Positions 37,098-44,381 of a stretch of 64,000 bases of DNA are shown here, piece after piece. Position 1 is the first letter of the stretch. Every line of letters begins with the position of its first letter. The notes under the pieces were generated by a model. That model was given only the letters and a program-made list of their open reading frames with translations. It searched no databases and was not told the DNA's origin. Source of the stretch: Mycobacteriales bacterium (GTDB lineage Bacteria > Actinomycetota > Actinomycetes > Mycobacteriales > SCTD01); the NCBI GenBank assembly GCA_040902655.1, contig JBBDWV010000057.1, forward strand, positions 438 to 64,437. Reading direction: 5' to 3'. Made by a program: the position numbers and the translations under genes.

Positions 37098-38341
37098 CAG
37101 TCGATCATTCCGGCGCCGAGGGTGGTGCCCGTCACGGCGTCGACGATGAGGAACGCCCCGGTGGTGCGGTCCTCGGCGTACGGGTCGACGGCCAGCGGCG
37201 AGGCGGTCCGCAGCGACACCCGGCCGATGTCGTTCAGGCCGAGCTCGTCGACCGGGCCGCGCGCGAGGGTGGTGACGTCGAGCCGGTCGTGTAGCGCGCT
37301 GACGCTGGCCTTGACGGTGCGCGTCGTGTGCTTGACCAGGACCGGGGCGCCCGGACGCAGCGGGGTGTCGGCCATCCAGCAGACCGTCGCCTCGAGCACC
37401 GAGAGGGTCTGCGGCGGTGCGTCGGCCGCCGCCAGCAGGTCGCCGCGGCTGACGTCCAGCTCGTGCGCCAGCCGCACCGTCACGGCCTGCCTCGCGACCG
37501 CCTGCTGCAACTCGCCGTCGGCCGTGTCGATCCCGGCGACGGTGGTGCGGCGGCCGGACGGCAGGACCAGGACGTGGTCGCCGACCCGCAGCGTGCCGCT
37601 GGCGACGGTGCCGGCGTAGCCGCGGTAGTCGGGCCGTTCGGTCGACATCGGGCGGATCACGTACTGCACCGGGAAACGGGCCGGGCGGGTCTCGCCGTGG
37701 TCCCGCTCGACATGCACCTGCTCGAGGTGCTCCAGCAGCGCCGGGCCGTCGTACCAGGGCATCGCCGCGCTGCGGTGCACGACGTTGTCGCCGGGCAGCG
37801 CGGCCATCGGGATGGCGGTGACGTCGGTGAGCCCGACCTCGTCGGCCAGGTCGGCGAAGTCCTTGACGATGGCGTCGAAGACCGACTGGTCGAAACCGAC
37901 GAGGTCCATCTTGTTGACCGCGAGGACGACGTGCGGCACCCGCAGCAGGCCGGACAGCGCGGCGTGCCGCCGGGTCTGCTCGATCACGCCCTTGCGTGCG
38001 TCGACGAGCACCAACGCGAGGTCGGCGGTGGAGGCGCCGGTGACCATGTTCCGGGTGTACTGCACGTGGCCGGGGGTGTCGGCCACGATGAAGGACCGCA
38101 CCGGCGTGGAGAAGTAGCGGTAGGCGACGTCGATCGTGATGCCCTGCTCACGCTCGGCACGCAGGCCGTCGGTGAGCAGCGCGAGGTTGGTGTAGTCGTC
38201 GCCGCGGTCGGCGCTGGTGCGCTCGACCGACTCCAGCTGGTCCTGGAAGACCGACTTGCTGTCGTAGAGCAGCCGGCCGATCAGCGTCGACTTGCCGTCG
38301 TCCACCGAGCCGGCGGTGGCGAAGCGCAGGAGATCCACCAC
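37097..38341 (-). CDS. cysN: Sulfate adenylyltransferase GTPase subunit
   Basis: This 414-aa EF-Tu-like GTPase drives APS synthesis with CysD. G1 is ATAGSVDDGKSTLIGRLLYD, G3 VADTPGHVQYTRNMVTGAST, and G4 AVNKMDLVGFDQ. Domains II and III follow; there is no fused APS kinase domain, which is encoded separately as cysC. GTG 38341 overlaps the cysD stop by one base; a second GTG follows immediately. Confidence 0.96.
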   Translation of the reverse strand: MVDLLRFATAGSVDDGKSTLIGRLLYDSKSVFQDQLESVERTSADRGDDYTNLALLTDGLRAEREQGITIDVAYRYFSTPVRSFIVADTPGHVQYTRNMVTGASTADLALVLVDARKGVIEQTRRHAALSGLLRVPHVVLAVNKMDLVGFDQSVFDAIVKDFADLADEVGLTDVTAIPMAALPGDNVVHRSAAMPWYDGPALLEHLEQVHVERDHGETRPARFPVQYVIRPMSTERPDYRGYAGTVASGTLRVGDHVLVLPSGRRTTVAGIDTADGELQQAVARQAVTVRLAHELDVSRGDLLAAADAPPQTLSVLEATVCWMADTPLRPGAPVLVKHTTRTVKASVSALHDRLDVTTLARGPVDELGLNDIGRVSLRTASPLAVDPYAEDRTTGAFLIVDAVTGTTLGAGMID

Positions 38342-39249
38342 TAGAAGTAGCCCTCCTTCTTGCGGTCCTCCATGGCGGCCTCCGACGCGCGGTCGTCCGC
38401 CCGGGTGGCGCCGCGCTCGGTGAGCCGGGTGACGGCCACCTCCTCGACGACCTCCGCCGGCGTGCGGGCCGGGGAGGACACCGCACCGGTGCAGGAGGCG
38501 TCGCCCACGGTGCGGTAGCGCACCACCCGGGTGCTCACGGTCTCGCCCTCGCGCGGCAGCGAGTGCGGCGTGACGCCCAGCAGCATCCCGTCGCGCTCGA
38601 ACACCTCGCGCTCGTGCGCGAAGTAGATCGCCGGCACCTCGATGCCCTCGCGGGCGATGTAGCGCCAGACGTCGAGCTCGGTCCAGTTCGACAACGGGAA
38701 GACCCGGATGTGCTCCCCGCGCGCGTGCCGGCCGTTGTAGAGGTTCCACAGCTCGGGGCGCTGGTTCTTGGGGTCCCACTGGCCGAAGGCGTCGCGGAAG
38801 GAGAAGAAACGCTCCTTGGCCCGGGCCTTCTCCTCGTCGCGGCGCGCGCCCCCGAAGACGGCGTCGTACCGACCCTCCTCGATGGCGCGCAGCAGGGTCG
38901 TCGTCTGCAGCGGGTTGCGCAGCCCGCCCGGCACCTCGCGGACCCGGCCGGCGTCGATGTCGTCCTGCACCCGGGCGACGACCAGCCGGGCGCCGAGCTC
39001 GGCGACCCGCCGGTCGCGGAAGGCGAGCACCTCGTCGAAGTTGTGGCCGGTGTCCACGTGCACCAGCGGGAACGGGATGCGGGCCGGCCAGAACGCCTTG
39101 CTGGCCAGGTGCAGCATCACGATCGAGTCCTTGCCCCCACTGAACAGCAGCGCCGGCCGCTCGAACTCCGCCGCGACCTCGCGCATCACGTGGATGCTCT
39201 CCGCCTCGAGCAGGTCGAGCTGCGACAATCCGGTCGCCACCGTCGTCAT
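38341..39249 (-). CDS. cysD: Sulfate adenylyltransferase catalytic subunit
   Basis: A 302-aa PP-loop ATP pyrophosphatase-type subunit that makes adenosine 5'-phosphosulfate from ATP and sulfate. The PP-loop is LLFSGGKDSIVMLHLASKAF. VHVDTGHNFDEVLAFRD, FGGARRDEEKARAKERFFS and FPLSNWTELDVWRYI are characteristic. It overlaps cysC by ATGA and cysN by one base, so CysC, CysD and CysN are translated together. Confidence 0.97.
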   Translation of the reverse strand: MTTVATGLSQLDLLEAESIHVMREVAAEFERPALLFSGGKDSIVMLHLASKAFWPARIPFPLVHVDTGHNFDEVLAFRDRRVAELGARLVVARVQDDIDAGRVREVPGGLRNPLQTTTLLRAIEEGRYDAVFGGARRDEEKARAKERFFSFRDAFGQWDPKNQRPELWNLYNGRHARGEHIRVFPLSNWTELDVWRYIAREGIEVPAIYFAHEREVFERDGMLLGVTPHSLPREGETVSTRVVRYRTVGDASCTGAVSSPARTPAEVVEEVAVTRLTERGATRADDRASEAAMEDRKKEGYF

Positions 39250-39812
39250 GCCAACCCCTTCGCCTTCAACAGCGCCACGAGCTGGTCCACCGACTGCTCG
39301 AGCGTCTGCTCGTGCGTGGGGATGCGGGCAGCGGGTGCGGTCGGAACTTCGTACGGCGCGTCGACCCCGGTCAGGCCGGACAGCTCGCCCGCGCGCTGCC
39401 TGGCGTACAGGCCCTTGACGTCGCGTTCGCTGCAGACCTCGACGGGCGTGGCAACGTGCACCTCGAGGAAGCCCGCGCCCTTGCCGTCGTGCAGACCGCG
39501 GACGGCGTCCCGGGTCTGGGCGAACGGACTGATGACGCTGGCCAGCACCAGCACCCCGTGCTTGGCGAGCGTGGCGGCCACCCAGCCGATGCGCAGCACG
39601 TTGGTGTCGCGGTCCTCCCGGCTGAAACCCAGTCCCTTGGAGAGGAACTCGCGCACCTCGTCACCGTCGAGCAGCTCGACGCGGTCGACGCCGGCGTCCC
39701 GCAGCCGGGCAGCCAGTGCGCTGGCCAGCGTGGTCTTGCCGGCGCTCGGCAGGCCGGTCAACCACACGGTGGCGCCGGTCGCCGTACGGGCCCGCTCGTC
39801 GAGGGCGGTCAT
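39246..39812 (-). CDS. cysC: Adenylyl-sulfate kinase
   Basis: A 188-aa APS kinase that makes PAPS. P-loop WLTGLPSAGKTTLASALAAR, DGDEVREFLSKGLGFSREDR, ISPFAQTRDAVRGLHD and GLYARQRAGELSGLTGVDAP are the family blocks. ATG 39812 has AGGAGGAA eight nt upstream. It is the first gene of the minus-strand sulfur operon, 100 nt after a short leader reading frame and a strong hairpin. The cysH here looks like an APS reductase, so the PAPS may serve sulfotransferases. Confidence 0.95.
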   Translation of the reverse strand: MTALDERARTATGATVWLTGLPSAGKTTLASALAARLRDAGVDRVELLDGDEVREFLSKGLGFSREDRDTNVLRIGWVAATLAKHGVLVLASVISPFAQTRDAVRGLHDGKGAGFLEVHVATPVEVCSERDVKGLYARQRAGELSGLTGVDAPYEVPTAPAARIPTHEQTLEQSVDQLVALLKAKGLA

Positions 39813-39858
39813 CTGGCGGTTCCTCCTGGCAGGGACGGTGCACATCCGGACAGCAGGA

Positions 39859-39887
39859 CGCCCGACGCGGGACGTCCCGGTCGGGCG
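39859..39887 (-). other. attenuator-like hairpin before cysC
   Basis: Perfect 8-nt arms (CGCCCGAC and GTCGGGCG) enclose a second palindrome, CGGGACGTCCCG. The structure lies between the leader peptide stop (39913) and the cysC ribosome site, where a terminator or sequestering hairpin would work. Confidence 0.55.
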
Positions 39888-39912
39888 GAAGAGGCGCGCG
39901 GTGGCGCGGGGT

Positions 39913-40002
39913 CTACTCGCCCGAGTGGGGCGGGGAACACACCGCGCTCGAGACGCGCTGCAGATCGACATGCAGCCGCGCGACGAGGAACGAGCCGGTC
40001 AT
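39913..40002 (-). CDS. 29-aa leader peptide of the cysCDN operon
   Basis: The small frame encodes 29 residues with the core LVARLHVDLQRVSSAVCS, closely matching the leader on the opposite strand (LTSRLHVDLQRTSSAICS). Short actinobacterial peptides with this HVDL-R-SA-C pattern are annotated as putative leader peptides upstream of sulfur genes. ATG 40002 follows TGGAGCC. The cysC start is 100 nt downstream, after a hairpin. Ribosome behaviour at the Cys codon near the end is the likely sensor; this is inference. Confidence 0.75.
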   Translation of the reverse strand: MTGSFLVARLHVDLQRVSSAVCSPPHSGE

Positions 40003-40053
40003 GGCTCCAGGGTCGCACACGCCGCCGCGGGCGGCTGTGTCACCCTGGAAGAC
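40003..40053. promoter_or_regulatory. symmetrical divergent control region
   Basis: The 51 nt between the two leader starts form an imperfect palindrome: CCAGGGT-CG-CACA-C-GCCGCC mirrors CCAGGGT-GA-CACA-GCCGCC. Both Shine-Dalgarno sequences lie in the arms. Promoters for both operons must overlap here or extend into the opposite leader. A dimeric regulator could bind the symmetry centre. Confidence 0.55.
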
Positions 40054-40128
40054 ATGGGTGCCCTCCTGACGTCGCGGCTGCATGTGGATCTGCAGCGCAC
40101 CAGCAGCGCCATCTGTTCCCGGGCCTAG
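40054..40128 (+). CDS. 24-aa leader peptide of the sulfite reductase operon
   Basis: ATG 40054, preceded by GGAAGAC, opens a 24-codon frame ending SSAICSRA. The coding segment at 40075-40097 is a 22/23-nt inverted copy of 39956-39978 in the minus-strand leader. The stop lies 56 nt before the sulfite reductase start. Same family and probable attenuation role as the divergent leader. Confidence 0.75.
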   Translation: MGALLTSRLHVDLQRTSSAICSRA

Positions 40129-40184
40129 TCCCGCCTCCCCAGCGCGCCGGCGCATCCCCGTACGAAGACCCCCAGGAGTTCCTC

Positions 40185-41819
40185 ATGCCTGCCAAGCGCG
40201 GTCAGGGCCAGTGGGCGCTCGGCTACCGCGAGCCGCTCAACGCCAACGAGCAGTCCAAGAAGGACAGCAACCCGCTGACGGTCAAACAGCGGGTGCTGGA
40301 CAGCTACGCCAAGGGCGGTTTCGACTCGATCGACGGCGCCGACCTGCGCGGCCGGCTGCGCTGGTACGGCCTCTACACCCAGCGGGCCGACGGCATCCCG
40401 GGCGGCAAGACGGCCGTGCTGGAGCCGGAGGAGCTGGAGGCTCCCTTCTTCATGCTGCGGGTGCGCATCGACGGGGGGCAGCTCACCAGCGAGCAGCTGC
40501 GCGAGATCGGGCGGATCTCGACGGAGTACGGCCGGGACGTCGCCGACATCACCGACCGGCAGAACGTGCAGCTGCACTGGATCCGGATCGAGGACGTGCC
40601 GGTCATCTGGGAGCGCCTGGAGGCCGTCGGCCTCGGCACCACGGAGGCCTGCGGCGACACGCCCCGCGTCATCCTCGGCTGCCCGCTCGCGGGGGTGGCC
40701 GCCGACGAGGTGATCGATGCCAGCGGTGTGCTGCAGGCGGTCGCGGCGCGGTTCGTGGGCGATCCGGCGTTCAGCAACCTGCCGCGCAAGTTCAAGACCT
40801 CGATCAGCGGCTGCGCGACACACTGCACCAACCACGAGATCAACGACGTCGCCTTCGTCGGCGTGCAGCACCCCGAGCTCGGTCCCGGCTACGACCTGTG
40901 GGTCGGCGGCGGGCTGTCGACCAACCCCAAGCTCGGGCTCCGGTTGGGCACCTTCGTCGAGCCGGACCGGGTCGAGGAGGTGTGGGCCGGCGTCACCTCC
41001 GTCTTCCGCGACTACGGCTACCGCCGCTCGCGCATGCACGCCCGGCTGAAGTTCCTGATGGCCGACTGGGGTCCGGAGCGTTTCCGCGAGGTGCTGGAGA
41101 AGGAGTACCTGACCGCCCCCCTGCCGGACGGACCGGCGCCGGCCGCACCGCCCACCCCGGACCGCGACCACGTCGGGGTGCACGCGCAGACCAACGGGCT
41201 GCCCTACGTCGGGACCGTGCCGCGCGCGGGCCGCACCAGCGGTCTCCAGCTGCAGCGCGTCGCGGAGCTCGCCGAGCAGCACGGCGGCGCCCGGATCAGC
41301 ACCACCGCGCAGCAGGGGCTGGTCGTCCTCGACGTCCGCCCGGAGGCCGTCGAGACGCTGGTCGACGCGCTGGAGGCCGAGGACCTGCGGGTGCGCCCCT
41401 CCGTGTTCCGCCGCGGCACGATGGCCTGCACCGGCCTCGAGTTCTGCAAGCTGGCCATCGTCGAGACCAAGGTGCGGGCGGTCGACATCTACACCGAGCT
41501 GGAGCAGCGGCTGCCCGACTTCGACGAGCCGCTGACCATCAACGTCAACGGCTGCCCGAATTCCTGCGCGCGGTTCCAGACCGGCGACATCGGCCTGAAG
41601 GGCTCGATCGTCGACGGCGAGGAGGGCTTCCAGGTCCACCTCGGCGGGCGGCTCGGCGAGGACGCCGGCTTCGGCCGCAAGTCCCGCGGTCTCAAGGTCA
41701 CCGGTGACGGCGCGGTCGACTACGTCGAGCGACTGCTGCGCAGCTACCTCGACCACCGGCTCGACGGCGAGCGCTTCGCCACCTGGGCCCGCCGGGCCGA
41801 CGAGGCGCTGCTGAAATGA
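40185..41819 (+). CDS. sir: Ferredoxin-type sulfite/nitrite reductase
   Basis: A 544-aa siroheme and [4Fe-4S] reductase. The cluster/siroheme ligands are the pairs ACTGLEFCKLA (C-x5-C) and NVNGCPNSCARFQ (C-x3-C). Two ferredoxin-like half repeats are visible, the first with DITDRQNVQLHWIRIEDVP and TEACGDTPRVILGCPLAG. Reduction of sulfite to sulfide with ferredoxin is favoured over nitrite because of the sulfate-assimilation neighbours and its similarity to actinobacterial NirA/SirA. ATG 40185 has CCAGGAG upstream. Confidence 0.93.
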   Translation: MPAKRGQGQWALGYREPLNANEQSKKDSNPLTVKQRVLDSYAKGGFDSIDGADLRGRLRWYGLYTQRADGIPGGKTAVLEPEELEAPFFMLRVRIDGGQLTSEQLREIGRISTEYGRDVADITDRQNVQLHWIRIEDVPVIWERLEAVGLGTTEACGDTPRVILGCPLAGVAADEVIDASGVLQAVAARFVGDPAFSNLPRKFKTSISGCATHCTNHEINDVAFVGVQHPELGPGYDLWVGGGLSTNPKLGLRLGTFVEPDRVEEVWAGVTSVFRDYGYRRSRMHARLKFLMADWGPERFREVLEKEYLTAPLPDGPAPAAPPTPDRDHVGVHAQTNGLPYVGTVPRAGRTSGLQLQRVAELAEQHGGARISTTAQQGLVVLDVRPEAVETLVDALEAEDLRVRPSVFRRGTMACTGLEFCKLAIVETKVRAVDIYTELEQRLPDFDEPLTINVNGCPNSCARFQTGDIGLKGSIVDGEEGFQVHLGGRLGEDAGFGRKSRGLKVTGDGAVDYVERLLRSYLDHRLDGERFATWARRADEALLK

Positions 41820-41846
41820 CGGTGCGGACATGACGACGCGGCTGAC

Positions 41847-42017
41847 ATGACCTCGCCCGGAGGCGAGCGGGCCGCGCCGATGTACTGCCCGTACTGCGGC
41901 GAGGAGGACATCCGGCCGTTCGGCGACGACCCCGACTCCGGCCGTACGGACTGGCGCTGCGCGTCCTGCCTGCGGGTGTTCGCGGTCCGCTACAAGGGCC
42001 TGACCGGCCCGGGTTAG
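41847..42017 (+). CDS. 56-aa zinc-ribbon protein
   Basis: The small frame encodes 56 residues with two CxxC knuckles: MYCPYCGEEDIRPFG and WRCASCLRVFAVRYKG, spaced 20 residues apart, a treble-clef or zinc-ribbon fold. It starts 27 nt after sulfite reductase (ATG 41847, alternative ATG 41880). Function unknown. The constant association with sulfite reductase suggests a role in its assembly or regulation. Confidence 0.75.
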   Translation: MTSPGGERAAPMYCPYCGEEDIRPFGDDPDSGRTDWRCASCLRVFAVRYKGLTGPG

Positions 42018-42051
42018 CTCTCCTGCGTCCTGCTCAGCCCGAGCCTGAACC

Positions 42052-42102
42052 CTTGCGTCATGCTCAGCGGAGCAGGGCGCCGCGCAGGCAGCAGGACGCA
42101 AG
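42052..42102. terminator. bidirectional hairpin between sir operon and cysH
   Basis: CTTGCGTCATGC (42052-42063) pairs with GCAGGACGCAAG (42091-42102) at 11 of 12 positions. Further GTCCTGCTCAG copies lie just before it. It sits between convergent genes and should terminate both transcripts. Confidence 0.65.
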
Positions 42103-42119
42103 GCGGAGCAGGCGTGGGA

Positions 42120-42815
42120 TCAGACGTGCAGGCCGCACTCGGTCTTGGCGGTGCCGGCCCAGCGGCCGCTGCGGGGGTCCTCCCCCGGCGCGACGCGGCG
42201 GGTGCACGGCGCGCAGCCGATGGACGGGTAACCGTCGTAGGCAAGCGGGTTGACCAGCACGCCGTTGGCCTCGACGTAGGCGTCGACGTCAGCCTGCGTC
42301 CACGCCGCGATCGGGTTGACCTTCACCATCTCCCGTTTGGCGTCCCACTCGACCACGCCGATCTCGCGGCGGGTGGTGGCCTCGTCGCGGCGGACGCCGG
42401 AAGCCCAGGCGGTGTACGGCTCCAGGCCACGGGCCAGCGGCTCCACCTTGCGCAGCGCACAGCAGGCGTCGGGGTCGCGCTCGTACAGCTTGCTGCCGTG
42501 CTGCGCGTCCTGCTGCGCGACGCTCAGCAGCGGCAGGACGGTGCGGACGTTGACGTCGTAGACCTGCGCGACCGCGTCGCGGGTGCCGATCGTCTCGGCG
42601 AAGTGGTAGCCGGTGTCGAGGAAGAGCACGTCGACGCCGGAGGCCACCGACGAGGCCAGGTGCGCGAGCAGCCCGTCGCCCATGGAGGAGGCGATGACGA
42701 AGCGGTCACCGAAGGTGTCGACGGCCCAGCGGAGGACCTCCTGCGCGGGCGCCCCCTCGAGGTCACGGCCCGCCTGCTCGGCAACCGACTGCAGCTCCAC
42801 GACAACATTGTCCAC
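42120..42815 (-). CDS. cysH: Adenylyl-sulfate (APS) reductase, CysH
   Basis: A 231-aa thiol-dependent reductase giving sulfite and AMP. It has the four iron-sulfur cysteines of APS-type enzymes (DACCALRKVEPL and SIGCAPCTRRV) and the catalytic C-terminus KTECGLHV. LDTGYHFAETIGTRDAV is the substrate loop. The iron-sulfur motif indicates APS rather than PAPS as substrate. No Shine-Dalgarno precedes either GTG 42815 or GTG 42800; the former matches relatives' N-termini, and GACAAT six nt before the latter could mark a leaderless start. Confidence 0.92.
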   Translation of the reverse strand: MDNVVVELQSVAEQAGRDLEGAPAQEVLRWAVDTFGDRFVIASSMGDGLLAHLASSVASGVDVLFLDTGYHFAETIGTRDAVAQVYDVNVRTVLPLLSVAQQDAQHGSKLYERDPDACCALRKVEPLARGLEPYTAWASGVRRDEATTRREIGVVEWDAKREMVKVNPIAAWTQADVDAYVEANGVLVNPLAYDGYPSIGCAPCTRRVAPGEDPRSGRWAGTAKTECGLHV

Positions 42816-42869
42816 ACCGGTGCCAACACAGGGGTGCAGCCCGCTCTTCCGGCGGGAACAGCCTGAGGC

Positions 42870-43025
42870 ATGACGCGTACCCTCTCCGCCCTCCTGCTCG
42901 CGCTCGGCCTGCTGTTCACCGGTGCGTGCAGCAGCGACCAGACCGGCGACAGCAACACCGACAACCAGATCGACGAGGTGCCGGGCGACGACGCCGACAA
43001 GGCGGAGCAGAGCCCGACACCCTGA
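42870..43025 (+). CDS. 51-aa small lipoprotein
   Basis: A 51-residue protein with a signal peptide (MTRTLSALLLALGLLFTGAC) ending in a lipobox-like TGAC, then SSDQTGDSNTDNQIDEVPG and an acidic tail. The lipobox lacks the usual Leu at -3, so lipidation is not certain. It diverges from cysH and precedes the carotenoid operon. Function unknown. Its stop codon lies at the start of a 16-bp tandem repeat. Confidence 0.6.
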   Translation: MTRTLSALLLALGLLFTGACSSDQTGDSNTDNQIDEVPGDDADKAEQSPTP

Positions 43026-43071
43026 GGCCCCGACACCCCGAGGCCCCGACACCCCGAGGCCCCGACACCCC
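43024..43071. repeat. 16-bp tandem repeat, three copies
   Basis: GAGGCCCCGACACCCC is repeated perfectly at 43024, 43040 and 43056, with a degenerate copy before and a partial copy after. It fills most of the 106-nt gap between the lipoprotein and crtA-like genes. Confidence 0.85.
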
Positions 43072-43131
43072 GAGGCATGGCACGCTTCCCGGCGTGCACC
43101 CGCTGCCGAGGTCCTCGCCGCGGGTGGCCGG

Positions 43132-43833
43132 GTGAGCGAGCCGGTCCCCGCGCTCGTCACGCTGCACCTGTGGCGGGTGCCGCCGCGCGGCGTGCCTCGC
43201 GCGCTGCTGCGGATGGGGCGCGACCGCGGCCGGGTGCGGCGTACTCCCGGCGTGCTCTTCGCCAAGCTGCTCGGCACCGGCGACGGCCGCACCTTCACCC
43301 TTCGCGATGCCGACCCGCTGCGCTGGGGGCTGCTCGTGACGTGGGCCGACGAGTGCGCCGCCGCCGGCTTCGAGCAGTCCCCGGTCGTGCGGTCGTGGGA
43401 GCACGACGCGGTCGAGTCCTTGCGCGTCGACCTGCGGCCGGTCGCCGCCCGCGGCCGCTGGAGCGGACGCGCGCCGTTCGGCGACCCGGTGCCGGTACGG
43501 GTCACCGGGCCGGTCGCGGCGTTGACCCGCGCCCGGCTGCGCCCAGCCGCCGCGGCCGGCTTCTGGCGGGCCGTGCCGCCGGTGTCCGCCGACCTGCGCC
43601 ACCGGCCCGGGCTGCGCGCGGCGGTCGGCATCGGCGAGGCGCCGGTCGGCCTGCAGGGGACCTTCAGCCTGTGGGAGTCGGCGCAGGCACTGCGCGACTT
43701 CGCCCAGGGGGCGGCGCACGCCGCCGTCGTCGCCCGCACCGACCCTGAGCGGTGGTACGCCGAGGAGCTGTTCGCCCGCTTCGCCGTGGTCGGCGGCCGC
43801 GGCACGCTCGACGGCCGCGACCCGCTGACATGA
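43132..43833 (+). CDS. crtA: CrtA-like carotenoid (spheroidene) monooxygenase
   Basis: A 233-aa relative of spheroidene monooxygenase, which adds a 2-keto group to acyclic carotenoid ends. Similar blocks are RTPGVLFAKLLGTGDGRTFT, LLVTWADECAA, RGRWSGRAPFGD, TRARLRPAAAAGFWRAVPPV and GIGEAPVGLQGTFSLWES with WYAEELFARFAVV. GTG 43132 opens the protein at the typical place. First gene of a four-gene run with 4-8-nt overlaps ending at 46409. The exact oxidation position on the local carotenoid is not predictable. Confidence 0.82.
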   Translation: MSEPVPALVTLHLWRVPPRGVPRALLRMGRDRGRVRRTPGVLFAKLLGTGDGRTFTLRDADPLRWGLLVTWADECAAAGFEQSPVVRSWEHDAVESLRVDLRPVAARGRWSGRAPFGDPVPVRVTGPVAALTRARLRPAAAAGFWRAVPPVSADLRHRPGLRAAVGIGEAPVGLQGTFSLWESAQALRDFAQGAAHAAVVARTDPERWYAEELFARFAVVGGRGTLDGRDPLT

Positions 43834-44381
43834 GGACCGCTGACAGGAGCGTGCGCCTGCTGGCGCTGCCGGTGGCGCAGTTCCGCGCGCGTACGGACGA
43901 GGTGCTCGACGTCTACGCCGAGGCCATGCAGGTCACCCCGGAGGAGGCCCGTTCCCGGCGGTCGATCGTGGCGAGCCACCTGGACCGCGACGGTCTGCGG
44001 GTGGTCGTGGCGGTCGAGGGCGACCGGATGGTCGGGGTGGCCTACGGCTACCGCGGCGCCGCCGGGCAGTGGTGGCACGACCAGGTGCACGCCGCGCTCA
44101 CCGCGGCGCAGTCGCGCGAGTGGCTCGAGGGGGCCTTCGAGGTCTGCGAGTTGCACGTACGCCCCGGTCTGCAGGGCACCGGGCTGGGCCGCGGCCTGCT
44201 CGACACCCTGCTGCAGGAGGTCCCGGCCCGCACCGCCGTCCTGACCACGCCGGACGGCGAGACCCGGGCGCGCCGGTTCTACCGGGCCGGCGGCTGGGTC
44301 GACCTGACGACGGGGCTGCGCTTCCCGGGCGACCCGCGCCTGTTCGCGGTCCTGGGGCTGCCCCTACTGTCGCAGCGGTGA
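43830..44381 (+). CDS. GNAT family acetyltransferase
   Basis: A 183-aa GNAT-fold protein. The acetyl-CoA loop is LHVRPGLQGTGLGRGLLDTL (motif A with Q-G-T-G-L-G), followed by VLTTPDGETRARRFYRAGGW (motif B). Substrate unknown. It is locked between crtA-like and crtO-like genes by ATGA and GTGA overlaps. Acylation of the carotenoid or its sugar is conceivable but would be atypical for GNAT enzymes; the linkage may only be co-expression. Confidence 0.85.
   Translation: MRTADRSVRLLALPVAQFRARTDEVLDVYAEAMQVTPEEARSRRSIVASHLDRDGLRVVVAVEGDRMVGVAYGYRGAAGQWWHDQVHAALTAAQSREWLEGAFEVCELHVRPGLQGTGLGRGLLDTLLQEVPARTAVLTTPDGETRARRFYRAGGWVDLTTGLRFPGDPRLFAVLGLPLLSQR

Noticed and set aside
43024-43071. CRISPR-like repeat array
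   Set aside because: Units are 16 bp and directly abutting with no spacers, so this is a simple tandem repeat.
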